Of a stretch of DNA of 64,000 bases, positions 22,875 through 34,117 are shown piece after piece. Location of the stretch: the NCBI GenBank assembly GCA_947685225.1, contig CANTUV010000022.1:9776501-9840500 (forward strand), in the 5' to 3' direction. The position numbers and the translations under genes were made by a program. The first letter of the stretch is position 1, and every line of letters starts with the position of its first letter. The notes beneath the pieces were generated by a model, which was not told the DNA's origin, searched no databases, and saw only the letters and a list, made by a program, of their open reading frames with translations. Source of the DNA: Garcia nutans (Eukaryota; Streptophyta; Magnoliopsida; Malpighiales; Euphorbiaceae).

Positions 22875-24700
22875 ACCCTTGTCCTTGTTATATCTATCTT
22901 AAGGTTTGCATGTTTTTCCCTTCTTTCTTTTCTCTCTCAAATTTGCATTTTTGTTTACTCTCTTCTTTGAATCCTTTTCTTGCAGCTACACTTGTACTGT
23001 TTCACTCTTCCCAAGTACACTCATTGCCCATGTCTATTTATAATGACCAGTTATCTCCATTGTTTTAGCGTGTCAATGCTTACTGAATTGGAGCTACTAC
23101 AAGGCTTCTCATTGACACAGCAGATTGGAGTTAGGATTAGTGTGCTATTTCTTGTTGGTTGCCACTTTGTGTTATCATCTCTTTCAATGGATATAACGCT
23201 TCTTGCTTACCAGCATTTATACCAAAGTTCCTTGCTAATATTGTAGCATAACCGGCATTTTTTTTATAATTGACCAAACCATGAATCGAATATTCTGCTT
23301 CCACAACCAAATAGTTTGAAATTTTCATCGGACTGATTTCTTTTGCTCTCTAATAAGTTAATAGGGATTATAATCTATCTATCAAAGCATGTGTGAAAGA
23401 ATAGCCCCTATGTATCTTTAGGTAGTTCAAATGATGTGAAAATATTTTGTGGCAAGTTCAACGGATGTGACTATCAGAGGCGTCAGGTTGCAAATTCCTT
23501 TCATTTGCAATTTTTTTTTTCTTTTCTGTAACCATTTATTTTTAAATCCAATTCTAATTAATTAGAAACTAATCTAACTGAGCTGTTTTTATCCAACTGG
23601 TACCTGTGATTTCATTGGTTAAATTTATAAGGCATCTGTTCCCCTGAATTTTGCCACAAACAGCTTAGGCTTCACATTGTGTGCTGCCATTTCTGGTTTG
23701 TCCGACTGATAACCATTTGTAAAAAGCACCTCGCCTATGATGTTCTGCTGGCAAAAAGAAGTTTGACATGAGCTTGCATCACCTTCATCATTCCTCAAGG
23801 CATATATTTTGTATGAAACTCACACTCAGAACTTGGTTATAATTTAGGACTATGATGTCAGACAGCAGACAGAATCATAATTCAAATGCTTGGACTTGAA
23901 TTGAGCAAAGACTTTAATTTGAAATCTGAGCAACTCCACTTTGAGTCCACTCTTTTTCGCTTAAATAAATACTCCCCTGATTCTATGCTGATACAAAATG
24001 ATTAAGTTTACAGGCCATCTCCTTTGACAGTAGATTACTGTAAACTAAATTATCCTGTGTCAACAGTGGGTCTTACTGCTTTGCTATTACTGGTCAACAG
24101 ATTATGTATCCAATTTCTTTTTCTCCTTTTAGGAAGGAAGTATTTTAAGATTATGTAATTTTTCTAATGTTAAGGTAAATCTTGCAATGCTTTGATGACA
24201 GGTGTGTTAGACAGAATTGCAATTTTCATATAACTGCATTTACCTGGCCCTTCTTTCAATGTGACAAAGAATATCTGGAAATTGTTGATCCTGCTAAATA
24301 CAAAACTCTTCAATCGAGTGATATTTTAGTTTAAGTTTAAACTGTTCTCATAATCTTGTAACGTTGTTATTGCAGGAGTTATAGATCCTTCACTTTAAGT
24401 GCTGACTTGATAGTTGCATCCATGATATATATCTACAAGATGTCATCACATGAGTATACTTTGTTATCTAAATTACAAGTTGTGAACTTGGAACCTGTTT
24501 ATCAGCTCTTCTTAGGTGTTTTTGAACTCTGACCTTTTCATACTGTCTTCCATGTCAATATTTTCATTATGAACCCTAGGGCAGTCAAAGTATATAATTC
24601 CTATGAGAGGATAATTTAAAATTACAAGGAATGCTAAAGATCAATATTTTACTAACTAAACATTAGCCTATTGTTTACTTGTCAAATTTAATTTAAGTTT
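22875..24700 (+). other. 3' region of the PPR gene and intergenic DNA
   Basis: The first few hundred bases are probably 3' UTR. A possible UTR intron has an acceptor at TTTTCTTGCAG (about 22975-22985) after a pyrimidine-rich stretch. No further coding region was recognised. GC content is somewhat higher than in the deep intergenic DNA. Confidence 0.35.
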
Positions 24701-24759
24701 AGCAACTGATTCTAAGATGCATGTACATAGACAATCGGATATCATTGTAACAAACCAAT

Positions 24760-25262
24760 AGTTAGAAATATAGAAATGGGGGAGAAACAAAGAAGAAAGG
24801 GAGAGAAAGTCAGAGAAATAGGCAGAAATTAGGAAGAAGAGAGAAGGGAGAGAAGAGATAGGGAGAAAGAAATAGAAATATATTCTGATATATTGATAAT
24901 TGATTGTCATAAACAACTCGTACAGAAATATATAACCATAAAAGGAGCTAACATACAAAATGTGACATCAAGGAATAATTCTTCATTCCACTCCTCTCTC
25001 TGTCCTTACTGCCATTATTCTATTTGTCCTACTCCTACTACTCATTAGTCCAGCAAGGCTACTACTCACACAATATTGAGGCCTCTCTCTGTTATAACCA
25101 ACTTTAGGTAAGGCTAGAGAAGAAGCATCAGAAGTCGAGTCACAACCGCTACCACCAGTAGGATTTTCTTGCTTTTGGGCGATGCCAACCTCTTCTCTAC
25201 TGACTACTAAGATTACTACCCATCCTGCCTTCTATTTCCTGCTAATATATTACAATCATACA
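24760..25262 (-). other. Copia-like LTR remnant candidate with long purine tract
   Basis: About 24775-24883 is almost pure A/G on the plus strand, followed by AAATATATTCTGATATATTG and AACAACTCGTACAGAAATATATAACCATAAAAGGAGC, reminiscent of some plant copia LTRs. On the minus strand a stop-free frame of about 80 codons spans 24975-25230 (contains ENPTGGSGCDSTSDASSL). It lacks an early ATG and I do not recognise it. No element ends were found. Confidence 0.3.
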
Positions 25263-25736
25263 TTGAAGATCTGGATTTGAATGCGAAGCAACTATGATCT
25301 ATTTCTCATTGTGATTTAATGACTAGTTTCTTGCATTATCAATTTCAATAAGAATTTTTGGACCCATTTTTAATCAAGAGTACTTTGAATGTTATATGTA
25401 GGAAAAGAAGTCCAGAATCATTTTGGTGGATGGAGCAACATTTGGGGTTGTTTGTATCTCTGTTAGTGAGGGAAAACATGGCAGAAATGTCTACAAATCT
25501 GGAGACTTCTTGTTGAGCACATCATGCTGAAGTAGCGTCAATTGATTAATGAAAGAAAGTCTAATGAAAGAACGGCGGAACATTTTTCTATTGACTGATT
25601 ATTGATGAAACAGGTTAGTGATTGCTAGCCTCATAAAACATTGCCTATAGATGTTTCATTTTTTATAGTGGTAAAACATCTAACGTTGTCTGATTTCAAA
25701 CAGCTTGGAAAGACAGGTTCTGGCTTCAGTAACTGC

Positions 25737-25767
<31 letters not shown>

Positions 25768-26291
25768 AAGAATGTGGATGTAAAATTACTACTCGTTCTG
25801 AAGCCAAGGAATCTCATAACATTAAATTCAATTTGATGTCGATCACTGACCAATTACCTTGTTGAGTATAGCAATCAATATATAACAGAAAATGGGACGC
25901 GTGACATATGTTTGGATATCTAGCGGTCATCAAGGAAGTTCCCTGCTGCCTGCACTTTTTCTGGTAATAAAAATTTCAAGACCCTTTGGAGGATTTGCAT
26001 GTGGGGTAGCTTTGTGATCACAAAAACAGGATTTTCCTGCTTTTAACTGTAGGACGAAAATGGTAAACATATATTTCAAAAATCACTTGCATGTGGTTCA
26101 CTGGAGGTGAAAATGCATATACTATTGAGTGATTCCGCTTGTGACATTTCAATGCAGAAATGACATTTTTCATTTTGAAGGGCTAGAGCTAATTAAAGAA
26201 GTGAATCAAAATTCTACAGAACTTGATAATATTGTTTTTTTGATAGAATTTTATTATGTTTCTCATTTATTTATTTTTTTTCTTATTTAAG
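25263..26291. other. Intergenic DNA
   Basis: No supported gene. An (AT)n microsatellite lies at 25737-25763. A pyrimidine-rich TTTTTTTTCTTATTTAAG ending at about 26291 could be a splice acceptor for the exon-like segment that follows. Confidence 0.4.
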
Positions 26292-26728
26292 GACTTGGCC
26301 GTACAAACTGTATATTTCCATGTTCTAATAATGGCTGCTGCCTTAGATTCAAGTTACCCAGCCGACAGCATGTCTTGAGAGATTGTCCAGAACCAGAGGT
26401 CATAACAGCTGAGGAGTCAAGGGTAGTGTATAGGCGGTACTTTTAGCTCGACTCTTGGTTGCCTACTAGTTGGTAAAGGCATAAAGTCTTCTATTATTGA
26501 TGGTTCCCTCAGGATTGATTACCATCTGCCTGTGCTTCTGGCTAAGTAACAGTGACTTTTTAATTTAGATTTTGAAGGGAACAAAGTGAAGCAGGTCATC
26601 AATGCTGGGCAGGACTTAAAATGTTCAAGTGCTCTGTATAAAGAGCTTCCTTCGCTGGCTTTGGACCTTCCTCCAGTTGGATGGGTGAAGCACAGACAGA
26701 TGGTGCTTCAAAGATAAATCTAGGCCGC
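26292..26728 (+). pseudogene. Exon-like fragments of an unrecognised gene
   Basis: Three open stretches look coding by composition but are not joined: 26292-26445 (contains CCLRFKLPSRQHVLRDCPEP), about 26435-26550 (GCLLVGKGIKSSIIDGSLRI, then a stop), and about 26590-26728 (KQVINAGQDLKCSSALYKEL, ending RQMVLQR and stop). The first is preceded by a good acceptor-like sequence. I do not recognise the family. It could be the 3' exons of a host gene, an untranslated transcript, or a decayed copy. Confidence 0.3.
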
Positions 26729-26990
26729 AGAGTGAATTTGATTCGAGATTAGTGCTTGCTTGATATTCTAGGTAACAAGGTTAGCCATGCAGACAAGTCA
26801 TGAAATTATTATTAATATCAAATAAGATATTCTATTCATATTTAAATTCTCTAAATAAATATAATTATTATCAATATAAAAAATAATATTTAAATTTTAT
26901 TGAACATTTTAAATAATTAATTGTTAAATAAATTTCTATTACAATAAATAATAAAAAATATCATTATTTTGAAAAATGAGGATGCATGTT

Positions 26991-27013
26991 AGAGAGAGAG
27001 AGAGAGAGAGAGA
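26991..27013. repeat. (AG)n microsatellite
   Basis: About 11 AG units. Confidence 0.9.
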
Positions 27014-27076
27014 TGGCATAACATTGTGCCAATGTTACCTGTTTTAATAATATATATATATATATATATATAATAC

Positions 27077-27175
27077 AACCCGCTGGGGTTAGCCCAGCGG
27101 GCCACCTGTTGTTACTCCTACGGGAGGGTAGGGGTTTGATCCTCAAAAACATATTTCTGAGGATCGAGCTTTTTG
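27077..27175 (+). mobile_element. tRNA-derived SINE inserted in an (AT)n tract
   Basis: The body of about 99 bp has an A-box-like TAGCCCAGCGG (27090-27100) and a B-box-like GGTTTGATCC (27133-27142), spaced as in RNA polymerase III promoters of tRNA genes. It ends in TTTTTG. Both flanks carry an AA(TA)n...AATAC tract (27049-27076 and 27176-27205), 28 and 30 bp, i.e. a target duplication of a microsatellite that now differs by one TA unit. No ORF, as expected. Confidence 0.75.
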
Positions 27176-27205
27176 AATATATATATATATATATATATAT
27201 AATAC

Positions 27206-30081
27206 TGTATTATATACAATATCACATCATAAGGTAGCATGCTATTATTCATCTAATCAAGGCGTTAGACTCTCTTTAGGAGCTAGAATAAGAAAGGAAG
27301 GGAAAGAAAAATGGGATGGGATAAGAGCACTATTAGTTGTTTAGGAGTTTAATTAGTTTAGAACATGAATGATATTAAGGGATTAATTATCCTTTTTTAA
27401 ACCTTTGTTTCTTTTCCCTTCAAAATTGAGGGAATAAGAGATTTTTCTTACTATTATGCCCTTCATACCTAATATCATTTTTTTCACTCGAATTACCAAA
27501 CAAAAAAAAAATTTTTTATTCTATAAATTAAAGATTGTTCTTTTTTTTTTTTTTCTTTTCCTTCTTGCAAAAGAACTCATAAAAAAAGGTCTAATGGGCT
27601 TGTTGAGTGTTGAAGGACGAACTTGTCTCGATAAGTTGGTCCCAAAGAAGAAAAAGATAAAAGCTGTTAGCCTTGTAATCTCAGCTGCCCGTGGTTGGCG
27701 GCCAGCAGGCAAAACGCAGAGCAGGCGAGCACCACCGGCCAGCCACTAGTCCAGTGCAGCACAGTTAATTAAACTCATCTAATTGTTGCTAAGCCAAGAC
27801 AACTTTGTTTTCAGCTGTAAACAATGGCTTTTTTGTTGTGCGCAAAACTACAGATCTGTTCAACTTCAATGCAGACAAACGGTTGGGGACAAATCACAAA
27901 TTCTCCCTTGGTAACCTTATTTCCTACAAATAGTTAATTTGTGTTTTTTAAAATACTTATATATATATATATGAATTATTATTAATATTTTAATGAATTG
28001 GAAATATCACCTTTTAATAATTTTAAATATTAATAAAAAAAATATATGTTGATTAATTGAAAAATAATAGAAAAAAGATTATATATATTAATCTGTATAA
28101 TTTTTAATTGAGATCCTTAATTTATACAAATACAATGATACAAATGAAAAGAATTGATAAAATGTGGTTTCTATTAACTTAATTTTTAAAAAGCTCATAG
28201 TGAAACAAATTTTCCATTTTCATTACGTTATTGTTATTTAAAGATAATAAAATTATTTGAAAAGAAAAACAATTTCAATTTTATATATTTTATATTTATA
28301 CTCAAGTCCTCTATTATAACCAGAATTACAAAACATTTTTTTGTTGTTGATTCTGTTAACTTCTAGATCAACTAAATAATGATTGAGCAAGTCATATATA
28401 ATATTCTAATTTTTATATTGTAATTTTATTAATTTATAGTTATAAACTACTATTTTATTAAATCATACTATTAGTTATCTAAACATATAAAAGTGAATAG
28501 AAAATCTCAAGACATATCAATATATTTTTATATTTTAAAAAATGAAAATGACACAAAATATATTATTGGTGCAAAGGAATATTTTTCACCATTATAATTT
28601 TTTTTTCTTGAAAGAGTTTCTAAATGGTATTAGAAAAAGCAACAGGATTCTTGCTCAATAAATCCATTTTTTTATGTTGTTAATGTACCAAAACATAAAA
28701 CTATAGTGAGGGAAAGTTCAACACCTAAGCAAAGGATTAAAATTATATTTAATAATATGGTGGGTAAATTATTCTAATTATAAATAATTAAAACAATAAT
28801 CCATTGACTAAAAATAATTAAAATAAATAAAGGGTTGAAACCCATGTGTTAATTGAGTTTCATTTTTTTTATGAGTGTTTCATATAATAATATGAATGGA
28901 TATTAATTGACATTATTAGTCATTATTAATAAACGACCAATAACTTGTCAACGTCAAATACTGAAAAATAAATCAAAATGAGAAGGATCGATTCTAACAT
29001 CATAACAAATTTTTTAAAAATATTTTATTTATTTATTTTGTTATCCAATCACTCTAAATAACATTAAATTAATGCATTAATTTACGTAAATAGAGAACAT
29101 TAATAGTACATTTGATAAATTATATAAAAAATTAATTACTAAAAATATATTTTATAGATATATATTGCTAAGACTATATTTTATTGATTAATATTGCTTA
29201 GATTATATTTTATTAAAAAAATTATATTATTATGCTTAAAAGATGTAATAAAATACTGTAAAATTAGATTGACAAAAATATTAATTTGTTTGGTTTATCC
29301 AATTTCACTAAGAAAATTTAAATAATATCTAAATTTCTCTTATTAATTTATATTATATGTGGGATTAGATAATTAAGTCAGGGGTAAAATTATCTTTTGA
29401 TATGAAACTCAATAATCTCTTCTCTGAAATTTTTTTTCTATCTCCCTTATGTAAAATATTTTACTAACTGATTGATAAAATTTAGTGGATTTAATATTTT
29501 ATTTTATTTTATTTATATTATTTATAAATAAGTATAATATTATTGATCAATAAAAATTATATAATTAACTTTTTCAGAAAATAGTACAACCAAAAGCGCT
29601 ATAACAGTATATGCCAATATAATATATTTTGAAATACTGATATATTTATATAGTTTTTGGGATATTCAATAAAAAAATATTTGAATTTAACATGATATTA
29701 TTATTTTATTATTTTTCATTTTTAAAATAAAAATATAAATTTATCTTCTTTTCAAATACATATACTAATAATAATTACACAAAGAAATGTTTAGCGCAGT
29801 TTTTTCTTGAGATTTATTTCTCCATGTAATTTTTGTTATTAATTTCTTTTTATTTTTCCAAGTTCACAATACATAATAACAAGAAGTTTAAATTATATAT
29901 ATATACACAAACACATATATATATATATATATCAATAATGCAAATCTGCTATCCTCATTGAGTACACAATTTATATTAGGATATGTAAATAAATTCAGTG
30001 AATCTTATCATATTGAGATATATGATTAAATAATAATTTTATATTCATTTAAACAATTAAAATCACAAATTAACTATGGTT
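27206..30081. other. AT-rich intergenic DNA
   Basis: No gene recognised. A short GC-richer island at about 27650-27760 has no clear coding frame. 27900-30080 is strongly AT-rich with simple-sequence patches such as (AT)n/(AC)n at about 29895-29932. Confidence 0.5.
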
Positions 30082-30098
30082 AAAAATTAAAAATGTAT

Positions 30099-30200
30099 AA
30101 CCATCAAGTTGTAGCTTATTGACTAAGAGTGTGTATTGGTCTCACTTATATCTCGAATTCGAGTCTCTTAAGTATTCTCCCTCTCTATATTAATTAATAA
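30099..30200 (+). mobile_element. tRNA-derived SINE with perfect 17-bp target duplication
   Basis: The 102-bp body contains an A-box-like TAGCTTATTGACTAAG (about 30112-30127) and a B-box-like GAATTCGAGTCTC (about 30156-30168), and ends in TTAATTAATAA. It is bracketed by an exact 17-bp direct repeat, AAAAATTAAAAATGTAT, at 30082-30098 and 30201-30217. Box spacing, length and flanking duplication together make a SINE the best explanation. Confidence 0.85.
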
Positions 30201-30554
30201 AAAAATTAAAAATGTATTGTCTTCTATCAATTTTGTGTGTACAGTTCTGAAGAATTAGTTTATAACTTTCGTGATAAACTGAATTTTATCTAAAATTTTC
30301 TCGTACAAAGCATACAATGGAAAAAATTTCCATTTTTATCGGTCATAGATTTTTTTTTTTGATAAATTAGTCAATTTTATTTAGAAAATATTATGGGAGG
30401 GAAAAAACATGAAATGAGGTAATCAAACTATAGCAACCACCATACCCTGTGAAAAAATCCGTCAAAAAAGAGTACAGAGGTCTTCAAAGATACAAACCAA
30501 AAAGCTGGATCAGCCAGTCAAACGGAGAAGCATTACACATCATGGGAATAGCAG

Positions 30555-31089
30555 CAGTGGCAGAACTAGGATTTTACTGAGGGGGTCGGATCTGCGGCTG
30601 CTCCGAGCAGTGACCGGTGGTCGTCGTGGGTGGCGGCGGTCGGCGGTGTAGTGGCTGCGGCTGGCTGGCTTGCTGCTGCTGCTGCGGCCTGTGTTTATTT
30701 GGGGAGGGAACAGAACAGGGAGAGGGAAGAAGGAGAAGGAAACGCAACCCTTTTTAATTTTTGAACCGGCCCAAGCGAAACGGCATCGTTTCGCTTGGGC
30801 CGATTTATTTTTTTTTAAATAAACCCCTGGCAAAATGGTGCCGTTTCGCCAGGGGTTTATTTATAAAAAAAATTAGTTCCTGGTGAAACGATGTCGTTTT
30901 GCCAGGAACTAATTTATAAAAAAAATATATGTATTTGCAGCGAGGGGTTCGTCTACCCCTCGCTGCAAATCCTCTGAAACTCAGCGTCCCTGGCGAAACT
31001 GAGTCCCACGCCTCCACGCCTCCCTTCTTCTGGCTGTCGGTGAGGGGGGGTCGTGTAACCCCATACGACCCATGGTCGTTACACCACTG
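30555..31089. mobile_element. hAT-type MITE (535 bp) made of stacked hairpins
   Basis: It starts CAGTGGCAGAAC and ends with the inverse of CAGTGGTGTAAC. The 8-bp flanks AATAGCAG at 30547-30554 and 31090-31097 are identical, diagnostic of hAT. It is far more GC-rich than its surroundings. The right half holds four successive inverted repeats: 30767-30802 (16-bp perfect stem), 30817-30862, 30871-30914 and 30933-30970 (16-bp perfect stem), most built on GCGAAACG / CGTTTCGC. The two minus-strand open frames across it (30540-30833, 30805-31017) are artefacts of this composition. Confidence 0.88.
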
Positions 31090-31097
31090 AATAGCAG

Positions 31098-31735
31098 GAG
31101 AACCAAATGTACAAGTTACAAGTATTAATTATAGCCAAGTTATGAAATCCCTGGATTATTGTCAGTTATAGATTGGGGGAAAAAAAAAAGAAAAACTACT
31201 ACATAATTTTCATTTCTCCAAGTTGACAAGTTGATATGTTTCTTGCAAAAGGAAAATCAAGCAAGTAAATTTTATTATTGCTGTGGACGCAAAGATCTTT
31301 AATTTAATTATTATAACGAATTTCATGTCTTTATCAAATCACTAAAAATGGGATGACAGACATTAATCATTACATGTAAGTAACAATTGCTTTGCCAGGG
31401 AGAATTGAACCTTTGGACAAAACATTTACAGAAAACCACAACAAAGACAAAAGCTTCCAATCCCTCAACTTATTGAATGTCCATATCTACACAATTTTTT
31501 TTATTTTTTTCCTCATTCTTTCTATATTATTAAAATATAAGTAAATATGATCTTTATGTCGATATATAATCTAACGGTAATTAAGTTTCTCTTGGATAAA
31601 AGATTTAGATCGAGTTTCCCTTCCCATTATAATACAAAAAAACATTTTTCCAATTTAAAAATATTGACCATTTTGTTAATATTTACATACTTATTTTTGT
31701 AACATTGCGTTGAACTACCATATAATATAATAGTG
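31098..31735. other. AT-rich intergenic DNA
   Basis: Nothing recognised beyond AT-rich sequence. Confidence 0.5.
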
Positions 31736-32207
31736 TGAGTAATACCACTTTTAAAAAATATAAGAATATAACTTTATTAATATAGAAATAGATTCTCTAA
31801 TCTTATAAGCTAAATTTTTAGGTTGACATTTATTAATAAGAAAAATGTAATATGGTAAATTTAACATTATATCAGAACCGATACTCTTACTTAAATGGTC
31901 CAAACAATAATCATTATAATGTAAAATTTTATTCTTAGGTGGCTCAAACAGTAGCCATTGTCGGACAGTAGCTATAGTAGTAGCTATAGTGTATTGATCA
32001 AGTGTTAACTGAGTAGTTAACACTCAAAGAAAGATTGTTTAATGAACTTATAATATGATGAAGTATGGGTAATAGCATATTTAAAAAATATAAGAATATA
32101 ACTTGATTAATATAGAAATAAGTTTTACAATCTTATAAAGTAGCTTTTAAGGTTGACATACCTAAATCTATATTAATAAGAAAAAATTTAATATAAAAAA
32201 TTTAATA
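31736..32207 (+). mobile_element. Degenerate TRIM-like element
   Basis: Direct repeats at 31736-31866 and 32066-32207 share GTAATA.CA, AAAAAATATAAGAATATAACTT and GATTAATATAGAAATA-like blocks, in the same order. Right after the first, TTATATCAGAAC matches 9 of 12 bases of an initiator-Met-tRNA primer site. The interior (about 200 bp) is non-coding and contains a perfect 10-bp-stem inverted repeat (AGTGTTAACT...AGTTAACACT, 32001-32024). No clear target duplication or purine tract is visible. It could also be a plain segmental repeat. Confidence 0.45.
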
Positions 32208-32563
32208 CACTGCCTCTTTATTTTCTTGAGGGGGTAAAATAAATAGAAAATAAAATTCACAATTTTGCATTCTACAATGTATTAAGCAGCTACTTGATCA
32301 AGAAAGATCTTAAATTATAAATTTTAATTTAATAATATTGAAATATTTTTTAAGAAAAATCATTAGATTCCAGAGTTTTAAATTTATATTTAAATTTAAT
32401 TAATAAAAAAAAATTCCCATGGCCATAAAATGTGGATGACCTCTTTGTCAAACAATAACATGCACAGATGACGTGCTTGCACTTCAACAAGCCTACACAA
32501 ACTTGACAATGGGAATTTTGGAAAAAAAAATTGATTAAAATAAAAAATATATAATCATATGGT

Positions 32564-34108
32564 TTAAGAGGATTAAATTTTAATTATAGTCTTTATTAGG
32601 TCTTATAAAGTTCAATTGACTCGGACATGTTTGGTATGCTGTAACATTCAAAATAAAATTTTATTTCAAAAATAGGATTTTTTTTTTGGTTTGATACACA
32701 AATAATTTTAAATTTTTATGAAATTTAAATAATTCAAATGATTTAATTTTTATTAATAGGATATATAATTTTAAGTAAAATTATCAATCCTATAATCAAT
32801 AAATTTTATTTAATTATTTAAAAATTTTATTTCACTTTAATTTTTATTCTGGTTGCTTACCATATAAGCTTATTATATTCTCTCACTGATTAAGCATGAA
32901 CAGTGAAAATTAAAAACACGCATAAGAGGCTTGAGCTAGCCAAACATTTTATTTACAAAAAATACTAATTATAATCACTTTAAAAAATAATTATTGGATA
33001 ATCTCTCTCATATTAGTTAAAAAAATATTTATTATAAGTTTATTTATGAAAAGAGATATTATAATAAATATTTTTTAGCTAATAAAAAAGAGGTTGTTCA
33101 ACGATCACTCTCTAAAATGACTGAATTAACATTCCACTTTATTTATATATATCCACAAGTCAAATATCAATTAAAAAACAAATACTTAACTAATATTAAT
33201 TTAGTATATATAATGATTCCTATTTGTATTTAAAAAATTGCTCGTGGAAAACATTATTTTGGTAATTGGTAGACCTGTATTTAAGATATTTTTTAAAAAT
33301 TAACAGTTAATATATATATATAAATATAATTGTCAGCATATATTCATAAATAATAATATGTTAATGTTAATTATACTATTAAATTATTATAATAGCTATA
33401 AAAAATTTTAATGATGAGAATTTTATTTATTGGATCGCATTAATATAGTCAATATTTATTAGCTTCGAATTTTTAATTTTTAATAATATATTATTAAAAT
33501 AAATTATTTATGTAGTATTGTTTGATTTAGAAATTGCCTTTGACCTAAAATAAAAAAGAGAACTTAATACGTTATAAAAAATTTATACACTTTGCAATTT
33601 TCAAAAAAAAAATTATTAATTGAAACAGCTAAAAAAAAAGGAGGAAAATCTCAAAGTCAATTTGCTATTTATTTCATCAAGAAAGTCAATATAAACGATA
33701 GAATAGTATTTGATTACTAGCTGACAAATTTCAACTAATGGATGGCATAGATATCATTACGATGGCATAGAGATAAATTCTATCCCTTTGAGTTGTGAAA
33801 GTATTGGAGTATATGTCATAAATTTCAACTAATGGATTTGTTAGTTTTAATCGTGCTATATTTTTAATTCATTATTTAAAATTTGAGATTTATATACGAG
33901 TATATTTTTTTTCAATATTTTTTTATCTAAATAAAATAAACTTAATCTTAAATGCATAAAATATTATTTTTCTTATCAAGTCAATAATTTTTTTTGTGAT
34001 GAGAAATTCTTATTTTAGGGAGCTCGATCATCCTTTGGGGGCAAAGCCCGACCACCAAATATAAAAAATCAAATCTCGAGAGAGCTAGCTCGATAATTCT
34101 TTGTTAGA
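32564..34108. repeat. 1.55-kb tandem duplication, copy 1
   Basis: 1545 bp from TTAAGAGGATTAAATTTTAA to CTTTGTTAGA, repeated at an offset of exactly 1554 bp. Non-coding, AT-rich, and without the TG...CA ends expected of an LTR. A 9-bp spacer (34109-34117) separates it from copy 2. Confidence 0.95.
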
Positions 34109-34117
34109 AAATAATTA

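Noticed and set aside
27090..27142. A tRNA gene
   Set aside because: The A and B boxes are present but no cloverleaf, anticodon arm or acceptor pairing fits; a SINE explains it better.
30540..31017. Two overlapping minus-strand frames in GC-rich sequence
   Set aside because: They fall inside the hAT MITE and follow its palindromes; no domain is recognisable.
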